Assembly: GCF_006228385.1 (NCBI RefSeq)
Contig: NZ_CP039853.1
Coordinates: 62,001-126,000 of the forward strand
DNA: 64,000 nt
Direction of reading: 5' to 3'
Source of the DNA: Salinimonas iocasae
GTDB lineage: Bacteria > Pseudomonadota > Gammaproteobacteria > Enterobacterales > Alteromonadaceae
Shown: piece after piece, positions 1 through 7,877 of the stretch
Layout of the letters: the number at the start of each line of letters is the position of its first letter
Numbering within the stretch: position 1 is the first letter of the stretch
Translations under genes and position numbers: made by a program
The notes under the pieces: generated by a model
The model's database searches: none
What the model was told of the DNA's origin: nothing
What the model saw: only the letters and a program-made list of their open reading frames with translations

Positions 1-2
1 GT

Positions 3-359
3 GTACTATGCCTTCCCTTCGCACGTTATCCAGTCATGGCTTGTTTTATTGGGATAGGGATTATTACACTGTTCTTAACGAATGTGGTTACAAGTAAATG
101 GCCGTTTAACTTATGGGAATTGGGGCTGCCGTCATCACCCAACGATTATGTTGCACTATTTCCTTGGGTTGGCGTTGTATTGCTGGGCATTGGCGTTGGC
201 CATATGTTTATTAAGGGTATAGATCCCTGTGCTTCACTGAAATTATCAACTAAAATCACGTTTTTAGGACGTCACAGTCTTGCTGTGTATGTGTTACATC
301 AACCTCTGTTTTTTGTAACATTAGGCAGCGTGTATTGGCTTTCGCATTCGGTTATGTGA
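3..359 (+). CDS. C-terminal part of a DUF1624-like membrane acyltransferase (5' end outside window)
   Basis: The reading frame is already open at the first bases, so only the C-terminal ~118 residues are present. Three hydrophobic segments are visible, one of them in the context DYVALFPWVGVVLLGIGVG, followed near the end by LGRHSLAVYVLHQPLFF. That pairing is typical of the C-terminus of DUF1624 / heparan-alpha-glucosaminide N-acetyltransferase-like membrane proteins, which move acyl groups across or at the inner membrane. The substrate cannot be inferred. It lies outside the metal genes and is probably ordinary chromosomal background. Confidence 0.6.
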   Translation, partial: VLCLPFARYPVMACFIGIGIITLFLTNVVTSKWPFNLWELGLPSSPNDYVALFPWVGVVLLGIGVGHMFIKGIDPCASLKLSTKITFLGRHSLAVYVLHQPLFFVTLGSVYWLSHSVM

Positions 360-458
360 GTCTAAGTTGAAGATGAGACAATGATAATAAGGGACCTTTG
401 ACAAAAGTAGAGCGTTGTTTGTTTTACAAGTAGTCTCGGCGTTTCTAGCACTTGTATA

Positions 459-794
459 TCAGTAATAGTGTGGGTTCATCCAAGCAATAACCGCAGAAAT
501 AACGGCAACTAGGATGGCTGTTAATGTTAATACTGTGTTGGCCAAATTGCGTGTCGCTTCATTATATAACGTTTTCACCGCATCAATATCTTGTTCAATA
601 CGCGCAAGTCGACGATTAACTTCTGCATTGGAAAGCGTAGCATTTTCCAATAGTCGTAAATCTCGATTAATCTCATCAACCTGTTTTTTAAGGCCAACTA
701 ATCCGCGATAGAAGTCTGCGTGAACATAGTCATCGGTATCGGCAAAGCAAATGGTGGGAAGAAGTAGAGTAAAAACTAACATCCATTTAAACAC
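459..794 (-). CDS. Small exported/membrane coiled-coil protein, function unknown
   Basis: 111 residues. The N-terminus (MFKWMLVFTLLLPTICFA) reads as a signal peptide, giving a mature start near Asp19. A charged middle section (residues ~35-85) has heptad-like spacing (LRLLENATLSNAEVNRRLAR), suggesting a short coiled coil. A hydrophobic stretch (LANTVLTLTAILVAVISAVIAW) close to the C-terminus would anchor it in the inner membrane. I do not recognise the family. It stands alone between a membrane acyltransferase and the SDR-FAD fusion gene, which is on the same strand. Confidence 0.55.
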   Translation of the reverse strand: MFKWMLVFTLLLPTICFADTDDYVHADFYRGLVGLKKQVDEINRDLRLLENATLSNAEVNRRLARIEQDIDAVKTLYNEATRNLANTVLTLTAILVAVISAVIAWMNPHYY

Positions 795-869
795 TGTATA
801 TATCCTAATTACTGCAACTGACGGTTGATCGCCATAGCGCTTGAGTAAGTATTACACCAGCTTAACGGT

Positions 870-2990
870 TTATTGTAAATCCCGCTGCAAAGAGCCTGCA
901 AACCTAAGTTGAGGGTCGTATTTCTTTTTTAAAGCAATCAAACGCTCTACATGGTGACCGAAATAACTGGTCAATGGACAGTCGTTGCCCATGTCATAAT
1001 TTTGGTAGGCATGGCCATTAAAAAATGGGGATAATCGTTCATAGGTTTGATTAACCCAGTCTATAACCTTGGTATTGTCTTGATCGGGCAGAGTCACACC
1101 CGTGATGCTACATACAAATGAGGCATCGCGATGAATAAATGCGGTTTCATGGGTCTCGATATCCTGGATCGCGCCACATAACGGATCGAGCATAATGCCC
1201 GCTGCGTTGTCTGGGCAAGACTGATAGCATTGCAAAAGCGCATCAATAAACTGTTCCGTAAGTTCACCTTCAATGATCCCATTGCGCCAATAAAGTGCGT
1301 GCCCTTGTTCATATTCATTTGACTGGCACTCTATGTATTGTTTATGCGTAACAGAGATATCGGCATCCGTTTCCCATTTTGCTATGTTATTTAGGTTGGA
1401 GTCAGGGTCTTCACTAAACCCCATAATTGATATTTTTGCATTTTGTAACGCTGAACGAGCGATGTATGCATATAAGAATTGCGTTCTCGGCCCCTGCAGT
1501 ACAGCATCGCTGTATTGCTTTAAAATAGGCTTTGCCTTTTGAATTGGCCATTCAATGATACCTCCTTGAACATAAGCTGGAGCCGGGTGCAGCCTAAATG
1601 TTATGTGGGTGATAACGCCAAATTGAGAGCCGCCACTGCCGCGTAGTGCCCAAAAAAGATCAGAGTGTTCCAAAGTGTTTATAACTCTTTGCTGACCATC
1701 TGCTGTGATCAGATTAAACGCCAAGACATTGTCGCAACTTAACCCATGTTTGCGTGACAAAAAACCGATCCCGCCGCCTAACGTTGCTCCTACAACACCG
1801 ACATCCGGGCAGGTGCCTAATGGGATCACTTTCTTATATTTCGATAAGAACAGATCCAAATTATGATTTTTCACACCCGCGCCCACTCTTACTGACTGAC
1901 CAACTGCGCAAAGTTCTATACTTTGAAAGGCAGACATATCAAGGACAATGCCACCGTCAATAACGGCCGCACCCGTTACCCCATGGCCGCCGCCTTTAAC
2001 TGATATTTGTAAATTAAGGCGATTGGCATAGTCAATTGTATTAATGATATCGACGTCTGACTCAGGCACGACTATCGCATATGGAAAATGTGAAATGGCT
2101 CGATTAAAAACATGACGCCGCGCTGAATAGCCTGTACTTCCAACGTCCCAGACACTGCCGCTTAACTTGTTTCGCAACGACAGTAAGTCAGATTCAGTTG
2201 GCTTCGTTGAAATAGTTTTATTGGTATCAATTGGGTTGAGCGGCGCTTCGTCAATGCTTTGCAATAAATCCCAATTTGTTCTGCTAAATGTCTTTGGGTC
2301 TATACGATTTAACAATTGCCAAAGGTATTGTGCAACAAGGCGCGGCGGTAGTAGCTTGTTCTCTTCATGTAAGCCTCTTAAAAAGGCCGACATCGGCAGT
2401 ACATCGCTTGGCACTTGCCGGATTTTTTTTTGCATCGCTGTATCAACATTTCCGGGAGCTGCGGTGGCAAAAACAGCTACATCTTCATTAACTTCTTGTC
2501 TAAAACAACTACACACCATATTTAAAGCCGTTTTACTCACACAGTATGCTGATGCGCCTTTCACTGCACTAACGGGTTGCTCGCTTGTCAAATACAGTAC
2601 GCGGCTATGTTTAAACTTATCCAGGCACAGTTGTGTTATCAAAAAGGGGATATCGCAGTTGATTCTTTGTGCCGTGCGCCATTCTTTGTAGCCTATTGAT
2701 TGAATAGGTTTAAGCGGTGTGACAATACCTGCACAATGCACTAAGTAATCAATCTGTTCGTATTGGCTAAGCGTTTCTTGAATTTCAATCGTTGCCGCTT
2801 CGTTATTAAAATCAACGTGTTCTATGATGAGGCGGGGTTCAAATTTTTCATTGAACGCTCCTAGTTCTGAGCTATCACGACACAGTGCAACAACAAGCAT
2901 ATTTGGATCCCTTGATAAGAATTCATTAGTCAATGCTAATCCAATCCCTGATCCTGCACCGGTAATTACCGCAATTTTGTGTTTCGTCAT
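870..2990 (-). CDS. Fusion protein: short-chain dehydrogenase + BBE-type FAD-linked oxidase
   Basis: 706 residues with two enzymes in one chain. Residues 1-~245 form a short-chain dehydrogenase/reductase: the Rossmann motif TGAGSGIG is at ~10-17, HCAG at ~85, and the active-site YCVSK follows with an upstream Ser. Residues ~275-706 form a PCMH-type FAD-binding oxidase with a C-terminal berberine-bridge-like (BBE) end. GGGHGVTG and TCPDVG match the positions of the His and Cys that attach FAD bicovalently in this family, and NYDMGND resembles the BBE C-terminal motif. Each half is close to normal domain size, so this is a true fusion and not a read-through artefact. Expected activity is oxidation of an alcohol or sugar-like substrate with NAD(P) and O2/FAD chemistry in consecutive steps; the substrate is unknown. 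The ATG at the 3' edge of the interval is the natural start, directly ahead of the Rossmann motif. Confidence 0.8.
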   Translation of the reverse strand: MTKHKIAVITGAGSGIGLALTNEFLSRDPNMLVVALCRDSSELGAFNEKFEPRLIIEHVDFNNEAATIEIQETLSQYEQIDYLVHCAGIVTPLKPIQSIGYKEWRTAQRINCDIPFLITQLCLDKFKHSRVLYLTSEQPVSAVKGASAYCVSKTALNMVCSCFRQEVNEDVAVFATAAPGNVDTAMQKKIRQVPSDVLPMSAFLRGLHEENKLLPPRLVAQYLWQLLNRIDPKTFSRTNWDLLQSIDEAPLNPIDTNKTISTKPTESDLLSLRNKLSGSVWDVGSTGYSARRHVFNRAISHFPYAIVVPESDVDIINTIDYANRLNLQISVKGGGHGVTGAAVIDGGIVLDMSAFQSIELCAVGQSVRVGAGVKNHNLDLFLSKYKKVIPLGTCPDVGVVGATLGGGIGFLSRKHGLSCDNVLAFNLITADGQQRVINTLEHSDLFWALRGSGGSQFGVITHITFRLHPAPAYVQGGIIEWPIQKAKPILKQYSDAVLQGPRTQFLYAYIARSALQNAKISIMGFSEDPDSNLNNIAKWETDADISVTHKQYIECQSNEYEQGHALYWRNGIIEGELTEQFIDALLQCYQSCPDNAAGIMLDPLCGAIQDIETHETAFIHRDASFVCSITGVTLPDQDNTKVIDWVNQTYERLSPFFNGHAYQNYDMGNDCPLTSYFGHHVERLIALKKKYDPQLRFAGSLQRDLQ

Positions 2991-3172
2991 TTCTTATTAT
3001 CCGCTCACCCAATTAAAAATTGCATCTGGTATTCAGCATATGCCGCTGCAAAGTAGCTATGAGGAGACCTGTTGACGCAGCTTGAGCATAGATAATTTTG
3101 AACCAAGGATAAATAAATCGATGATTTGATTACGGAAATGTAATGATTCTGTAATCCGATTGTCGTGAAGGA

Positions 3173-3186
3173 TTGATCTAAATCAA
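3173..3186. promoter_or_regulatory. FNR/Anr-type half-site dyad (TTGAT-N4-ATCAA)
   Basis: The sequence TTGATCTAAATCAA is a perfect match to the FNR-family consensus TTGAT-N4-ATCAA. It lies in the 443-bp gene-poor stretch between the divergent SDR-FAD gene and the Met-rich gene. It may have served the cytochrome c gene whose tail survives ~90 bp downstream. Binding is inferred from the motif only. Confidence 0.45.
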
Positions 3187-3268
3187 TTACATTTATCGTG
3201 TGATTTATAGGATGGATTTCATCAAAAGCAAAGGATAAATCGGGTGCAAAAAATTACGATAGCACTAA

Positions 3269-3340
3269 TCTGCAATGCCACAAATGCCTATAACAGATGA
3301 AGAGCTTGAGGTTTTGGCCGAATTTTTATCGCCCAAATAG
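3269..3340 (+). pseudogene. C-terminal remnant of a small c-type cytochrome
   Basis: After an in-frame stop the frame reads SAMPQMPITDEELEVLAEFL and ends at TAG. A Met followed by a Pro/Thr-rich turn, then an acidic helix ending in (A)xFL, is the standard end of class I cytochromes c: axial Met, then the C-terminal helix. No CxxCH or start codon is present upstream, so this is only a tail of ~23 residues. An internal ATG could express a tiny peptide, but I read it as a relic. The rest of the 2991-3433 stretch holds the FNR-like site and the MerR-type promoter and nothing else that I can see. Confidence 0.45.
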
Positions 3341-3344
3341 CACC

Positions 3345-3375
3345 TTGACCTGAGTCTAAGACATAGAATTAAGGT
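3345..3375 (+). promoter_or_regulatory. MerR-family promoter (TTGACC, 19-bp spacer, TAAGGT) for the redox operon
   Basis: The -35 box TTGACC (3345-3350) and the -10 box TAAGGT (3370-3375) are separated by 19 bp, the over-long spacing that MerR-type activators correct by twisting DNA. Within the spacer is the dyad GTCTAAGAC. The left arm (ACCTGAGTCTAAGACATAG) closely resembles the operator in front of module A' (ACCTGTGTGTAAGACATAGGT region), but the right half-site AGGT is degenerate (AGAA). It sits 59 bp upstream of the first gene of the operon. Control by one of the copper MerR proteins of this window is inferred. Confidence 0.6.
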
Positions 3376-3433
3376 GACAAGTCGTCTATTTCAAACCTAA
3401 ACCGCTCATGTGAGCACAATTAAAGGAAAAATT

Positions 3434-3889
3434 ATGAAAACATTAACGTCATTATTACTGGCCAGCGCCCTTGTCGCTGCGCCAATTGCGACTTCTTACG
3501 CGCATCAACACACTGATAAATCTGACATGCCGATGATGGACAGTCAGATGATGAAGAAAATGCAAACACATATGGAAGAAATGCAAGCAGTTTTAGATGA
3601 AGTAAAAAGTGAATCTGATCCTGAAAAGCGCGAAGCCATGTTGCATGAGCATGCCCAAAAGATGCAAGACATGATGGGCATGATGGAAGGCAAAGATTCG
3701 ATGGGAATGAAAGATGGAAAAGGAATGAAAGGCGGCATGGGCATGAAGCATAAACACAGTGATATGTCGACTGATGACAAAATGAAAATGATGGAACAGC
3801 GTATGGCCATGATGGAAGACATGATGGGGCAAATGATGGGACATACGGCTGAAAAAGCGAAGCCAATACACAAGCATAAAAAGAACTAA
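3434..3889 (+). CDS. Met/His-rich periplasmic (copper-binding) protein
   Basis: First gene of the redox operon. The ATG at 3434 is chosen over an upstream in-frame ATG (3410) because AAGGAAA lies just ahead of it and the signal peptide starts there (MKTLTSLLLASALVAAPIATSYA, cleaved before HQHTDK). The mature protein of ~128 residues is packed with Met and His: repeated MMDSQMMKKM, MMGMMEG, MKGGMGMKHKHSD and C-terminal HKHKKN. Such thioether- and imidazole-rich stretches are typical of periplasmic Cu(I)/Cu(II) scavengers. There is no recognisable enzyme domain. A related protein (27799-28233) sits in module A'. An intrinsic terminator follows immediately, so it may be made in excess over the downstream genes. 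Confidence 0.75.
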   Translation: MKTLTSLLLASALVAAPIATSYAHQHTDKSDMPMMDSQMMKKMQTHMEEMQAVLDEVKSESDPEKREAMLHEHAQKMQDMMGMMEGKDSMGMKDGKGMKGGMGMKHKHSDMSTDDKMKMMEQRMAMMEDMMGQMMGHTAEKAKPIHKHKKN

Positions 3890-3901
3890 TCAATGCGTTA
3901 T

Positions 3902-3933
3902 GAGGCAGGAAAAGCGACTGCCTCTTTTCTTTT
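3902..3933 (+). terminator. Intrinsic terminator inside the operon
   Basis: A perfect 7-bp stem GAGGCAG/CTGCCTC with a 9-nt loop is followed by TTTTCTTTT. It lies between the Met-rich gene and the next gene, both forward. No separate promoter is obvious in the 20 bp left before the next start, so partial read-through (differential expression) is likely. Confidence 0.75.
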
Positions 3934-3953
3934 AATAATCGCGGGAGTTTTAC

Positions 3954-4310
3954 ATGAACAAATTAATCAAGCTTTTATCAATTGCAATCTTGTCTGTTGG
4001 GCTACTAGGGGGCTGTGCAAGCCAGATATACCATGACTACATCATGAGTGGGCAGGTTGTTACCGTCGATGATAAACAAGTAGTTGTGTGTGTCTCTGAC
4101 ACCGATGGTCTCAAAGAACATCAAGTCTTTAATGTTTATCGCACCGATTTTGATGCGACAGCAATTTCTGAAGGGGAAGACGGCTACTCGCGCGAATTTG
4201 TGGGCAAAATTCGATTAGGTAAGACGAAGGATGAGCATTTTGCAGAGGCTACTGTACTTGATGGCGAACTTGCACGTTATGACATGGTTGAGTTTGATCG
4301 TGGGTTTTAA
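3954..4310 (+). CDS. Small lipoprotein, function unknown
   Basis: 118 residues. It has a lipoprotein signal with lipobox LGGC (lipidated Cys at ~21), then a compact domain of ~95 residues rich in beta-type sequence (GQVVTVDDKQVVVCVSD, then VFNVYRTDF, and VGKIRLGKTKDEHFAEATVL). The pattern suggests an SH3-like/OB-like barrel, as seen in other outer-membrane lipoproteins with "VYR" and "GkI" motifs, but I do not recognise a named family. A good ribosome site (GCGGGAGTTTTAC) precedes ATG. It is the second gene of the redox operon, and its position suggests a periplasmic scaffold role. Confidence 0.6.
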   Translation: MNKLIKLLSIAILSVGLLGGCASQIYHDYIMSGQVVTVDDKQVVVCVSDTDGLKEHQVFNVYRTDFDATAISEGEDGYSREFVGKIRLGKTKDEHFAEATVLDGELARYDMVEFDRGF

Positions 4311-4339
4311 TCGATATTTTTGAATAGGAGCATGCCGTT

Positions 4340-5185
4340 GTGAAGATTAGAGAGTGTCACCAAACCTACCGTTTAGCGGCTATTGTGAGTCTGGTATTAT
4401 CTAGTGTCTTATTCACAACCGCGTGTTCAGCGATAACACAACAAACTAGTTCGAAAGAAAAATCTCAAGAAACACAATCTTCAGACACTGCGCCCGAGTT
4501 AGCACCGGCTGACTTTGCAAAGATCCAATCAGCTTTGCGCTCATTAGACAACTCACTGGCAGCGCGATCAAAAAGCAATATCGGCGTTAAACAAAGCGAT
4601 GCCAGCCCTCAACTCAACGAATCATCTACGCCCCCTAAAGCGACGAGCAAGATGAAGATGGGCATGGGAAAAGGGAAAAAGAAGATGACAATGAACGGAA
4701 AGTCTTGCATGGGGATGATGTGTAAGATGATGATGAAAAATAGTTCGATGATGGGTATGCCTCCTGAACAAAATACACCGGAGATATCCAAACCTTCATC
4801 AACGATAAGCTTGCCAGGTGCGAGTAGTGCACCTCATATTTACCACCTTGGTGAACAAGCCTTTTTCTTAAACCACACAACAACATTAGAACTAACAGAT
4901 ACGCAGTATCAAACGTTGTTATCGATTCAATCTGAGTGGGAGTCTTCCCAAAAAAGCCTTGCGCAGCAGCGTAGTGCATTAGAGGCATTATTGTGGGAAT
5001 TGACAGCCCAAGGATTGCCTCAATACGACAATATTAAAGACACCATTAGTGAAATAGAGGCCATAAACAGCACCCTACGCCTACAGTTTATTGCTTCGGT
5101 GGGGAAAGCCGTCTCAGTATTAACACCCCCGCAGATTGCGAAAATAAATGCGCTATGGGCGGCTGAACAAAAGGATGCGTCATGA
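4340..5185 (+). CDS. Met-rich lipoprotein with Spy/ZraP-like C-terminal helices
   Basis: 281 residues starting at GTG (4340); the ATG eight bases upstream runs into a stop, and AATAGGAG supplies the ribosome site. It carries a signal with lipobox TTAC (Cys ~29). A disordered Ser/Thr region is followed by a Met/Lys cluster at ~110-145 (MKMGMGKGKKKMTMNG, CMGMMCKMMMK). The C-terminal half (LTDTQYQTLLSIQSEW and QQRSALEALLWELTAQG) resembles the paired helices of Spy/CpxP/ZraP-type periplasmic metal-stress chaperones. It overlaps the next gene by four bases, so the two are translationally coupled. A copper-binding periplasmic role is inferred from the Met cluster and operon. Confidence 0.6.
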   Translation: MKIRECHQTYRLAAIVSLVLSSVLFTTACSAITQQTSSKEKSQETQSSDTAPELAPADFAKIQSALRSLDNSLAARSKSNIGVKQSDASPQLNESSTPPKATSKMKMGMGKGKKKMTMNGKSCMGMMCKMMMKNSSMMGMPPEQNTPEISKPSSTISLPGASSAPHIYHLGEQAFFLNHTTTLELTDTQYQTLLSIQSEWESSQKSLAQQRSALEALLWELTAQGLPQYDNIKDTISEIEAINSTLRLQFIASVGKAVSVLTPPQIAKINALWAAEQKDAS

Positions 5186-7119
5186 CTAGGGGGAGTAAAC
5201 GCGCATCAATCATTCACCGCTATTGTGTCATTCTAAACGTCGTTCTTTTTTTCGTGATTATAAATGCGCACGCACAGCAACAGACTGAGGATAGTGAGCA
5301 TGCCAGTCATCATCCTGAGGCAGCGAATGGGCCGATTGTTGCGGCAAGCACAGATTCTCCGCCTTTAGCCAACCAAGTTAAAGGTCAGCCGGGCAATGCC
5401 AACGCAATGATGGGGCCAGGTATGGCAAAAGGCATGGATAAAATGATGGAGAAAATGGGAGCGCCTAAACCTAAAGATCTCTATCCAACTTTAATGCGGA
5501 TGCAATCAACCACGCCGGAACAAAGAGATAGTATCTTAGGCAAAGCGTCGGCGCGTATGCAACAAGGAAGTGAACAACTGACTACCGGGTTTGAATCGCT
5601 CGCCCGTGCCGCAGCCGTTGATGACTATACCCAAATGCAAGTAGCTGTTGAGACCGTTAAAGAAGGGATCGCGCATTTTGATAGTGGTCTTGCGGCAAAA
5701 CGGGCAATACAAGATGGGCAAGATCCCAGAAGAGTGGCATTAACCTGGTTTAAATCGCAAATGAATTTGCTACCCAGTTCACCAGTGAATGATTCCTCAA
5801 CACTATTTGGCATGACGCCGTTTCATACTGCAGTGATGCTTGTTCTGCTGATCTTCACTGTCGTCATGGTGTATGTTTATGGATTTAAAATGCGCAGAGC
5901 TGCCGCATTGCTAGAAGAGCTTAGGTCCACTGAGACCGCAAGCGCTTCTGCGCCCACTAAGCAAACATCACCTAACGAGATACCTACTAACGCACCTGTA
6001 GGGACTGACGCTGTTTTAATACCCGCTACAGCGCATGTATTACCTTCTACGACTATGTCACCGCGTAAAGGTGTCTATAGTGGCAGTATGCAAGTCACCG
6101 GTATTTTTCATGAGACCCATGATGTTAAAACGTTTCGACTTGCCAGCGCCGATGGTCAAGTCATCCCATTTAGTTTTGAACCTGGACAATTTGTGACTTT
6201 TACGCTCACGATTGATGGTGTTGAAAAACCGGTGAAGCGGTCTTACACCATCGCATCATCACCCACTGAGCAGTATTACTTTGAAGTCACCATCAAACGC
6301 GAGGAATTCGGTGTTGTTTCTCGTCATATGCATGACGTCGTAAATGTGGGAGATACGCTTTCAATTAAAGCGCCTGGCGGCAAGTTTTACTTCAATGGTC
6401 AAGATGCAAGTAGTGTTGTATTGATTTCAGGGGGGGTTGGGATCACGCCCATGATGAGCGCGGTACGTTATTTAACCACGACGTGCTGGGACGGTGACAT
6501 TTATTTTCTGTTTTGTACGCGAACGTCTAACGATTTTATTTTTGAACAGGAATTAAAATATCTACAAGCACGTCACCCAAGGTTGAAAGTACTCGTCAGT
6601 ATGACACAGGCGGATGGCACATCTTGGATGGGACCTCAGGGGCGTTTTTCATCGGCATTGATAAATGAATTCGTGCCGGACATAGCATTAAAAACAGCAC
6701 ACATTTGTGGGCCGCCGGCAATGATGGATGCAACCAAGGATATTTTATCTGAATTGGGTATGCCTGAAGCGAATATTAAAACAGAAGCTTTCGGTGGTGC
6801 GAGTCCGAAGAAAACGGCCACTAAAACGGAGGTCGCCCCAAACACGCCTGTAAACAATACGCGCCAAGTGCGATTTAGTTTATCAAATGCACAGGCACAA
6901 GCCGGCACAGATGAAACCGTATTGGACGTTGCTGATGGACTTGATGTTGATATTGAGAATTCGTGCCGGGCAGGCTCTTGCGGCAGTTGCAAAGTGAAAT
7001 TACTGCGCGGCGATGTTGATATGGAGGTTGATGATGGGTTGGAGGCAGAAGATAGGGTCAGTGGTTATATTTTAGCCTGTCAAGCCATCCCTAAAACTGA
7101 TGTGGAGGTGGAAGCATAG
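5182..7119 (+). CDS. Membrane-anchored NAD(P)H:FAD reductase with C-terminal [2Fe-2S] ferredoxin domain
   Basis: 645 residues. An N-terminal hydrophobic signal/anchor (~15-32) leads to a periplasmic domain to ~205 containing a Met patch (MMGPGMAKGMDKMMEKMG). A second membrane span at ~212-236 (AVMLVLLIFTVVMVYVYGF) brings the chain into the cytoplasm. There follow an FNR-type FAD domain (RSYTIASS at ~353, GGKFYF), the NAD(P) domain (GGVGITPMM at ~417, CGPPAMM at ~510) and a plant-type ferredoxin domain with ligands Cys595, Cys600, Cys603 and Cys633. The module therefore takes electrons from NAD(P)H in the cytoplasm. It overlaps the preceding and following genes; the latter is a membrane cytochrome b, its likely electron acceptor. 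The attached Met-rich periplasmic domain is unusual. Confidence 0.8.
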   Translation: MTRGSKRASIIHRYCVILNVVLFFVIINAHAQQQTEDSEHASHHPEAANGPIVAASTDSPPLANQVKGQPGNANAMMGPGMAKGMDKMMEKMGAPKPKDLYPTLMRMQSTTPEQRDSILGKASARMQQGSEQLTTGFESLARAAAVDDYTQMQVAVETVKEGIAHFDSGLAAKRAIQDGQDPRRVALTWFKSQMNLLPSSPVNDSSTLFGMTPFHTAVMLVLLIFTVVMVYVYGFKMRRAAALLEELRSTETASASAPTKQTSPNEIPTNAPVGTDAVLIPATAHVLPSTTMSPRKGVYSGSMQVTGIFHETHDVKTFRLASADGQVIPFSFEPGQFVTFTLTIDGVEKPVKRSYTIASSPTEQYYFEVTIKREEFGVVSRHMHDVVNVGDTLSIKAPGGKFYFNGQDASSVVLISGGVGITPMMSAVRYLTTTCWDGDIYFLFCTRTSNDFIFEQELKYLQARHPRLKVLVSMTQADGTSWMGPQGRFSSALINEFVPDIALKTAHICGPPAMMDATKDILSELGMPEANIKTEAFGGASPKKTATKTEVAPNTPVNNTRQVRFSLSNAQAQAGTDETVLDVADGLDVDIENSCRAGSCGSCKVKLLRGDVDMEVDDGLEAEDRVSGYILACQAIPKTDVEVEA

Positions 7120-7877
7120 TGAATAGTCAAGAACGAACCATTGTAGGCAGCTTGGTGGTCTTAATGATCTTACTTTGGCTAGGGTTTGTGTGGCACCGTG
7201 ACCCAGCATTCCCTGGCAGCTTTGCTGGATTTGTCGTTGGTTTGACTGCGCTGGTATTGATGTTTATTCCGTTGCTTTACATGATCATTAAACGCAACAA
7301 AGCACTTAAGAAAGTCGTGACCAAGCAAATAGCCATGCCTACGCTACTGCGCATTCATATTTATGCTGGAGTATTGGGACCTATTCTTGCACTCATCCAT
7401 AGCGCCCATCGTTTTGATAGTGCTACTGGAGTCTCCATCATCATCTTTATGATGGTCGTTGTGATCAGTGGATTTGTTGGTCGGTATGTACTAGGACTTA
7501 TTTCCTCAAATGTGAAAGAGAAAAAGCGTCAAGTGACCGAACTCCAAGGTGCACTTTCAAGCGCCAAACAATCTCTAAAAGACGCGGTCTGCGACGTAAG
7601 ATATTCGACTTTCGCCCAAACATCAGCGAGACATATTCCATACATTGCTTTAAGTGTACCTACTTCAGCGCAAAGTAAGCTGTTTCGACAAGAGAGTAAG
7701 GTTCTATCTATTATCGATGCCATTTCTGATGTTGAATACAGCATTCTGATTCACGACACTGCGAAAACTTGGTTTGCTCGTTGGTTGAAATTTCATATCG
7801 TGATTTCGATAACGCTCTATGGCGTATTGTTCTTTCACATTTTCAGTGAAGTTTACTTTGGACTACGCTGGTTATGA
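7119..7877 (+). CDS. Membrane cytochrome b-like protein
   Basis: 252 residues, GTG start overlapping the previous stop by one base. There are about five membrane spans (residues ~8-25, 33-56, 82-95, 104-128, 227-248) with a soluble loop at ~130-220. Histidines sit in or next to helices at 80, 94 and 97, and at 226 and 240, a spacing compatible with two bis-His b-hemes as in cytochrome b561/ferric-reductase-like proteins. I cannot assign a precise family. Between a cytoplasm-facing reductase and a periplasmic multiheme cytochrome c, it is best read as the transmembrane electron conduit. Confidence 0.6.
   Translation: MNSQERTIVGSLVVLMILLWLGFVWHRDPAFPGSFAGFVVGLTALVLMFIPLLYMIIKRNKALKKVVTKQIAMPTLLRIHIYAGVLGPILALIHSAHRFDSATGVSIIIFMMVVVISGFVGRYVLGLISSNVKEKKRQVTELQGALSSAKQSLKDAVCDVRYSTFAQTSARHIPYIALSVPTSAQSKLFRQESKVLSIIDAISDVEYSILIHDTAKTWFARWLKFHIVISITLYGVLFFHIFSEVYFGLRWL

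Noticed and set aside
1094..2691. Frames in either strand within the SDR-FAD fusion gene
   Set aside because: They cut across both conserved domains and have no signal or family features.
3351..3369. TAGAAT inside 3345-3375 as an alternative -10 box
   Set aside because: It would lie only 13 bp from TTGACC, too close for a sigma-70 promoter, while TAAGGT gives the 19-bp MerR spacing seen at the other sites.
3432..3893. Antisense frames over the Met/His-rich genes (3434-3889, 4340-5185, 27799-28233)
   Set aside because: Long open frames opposite ATG/CAT-rich sequence arise from composition; they lack ribosome sites and family features.
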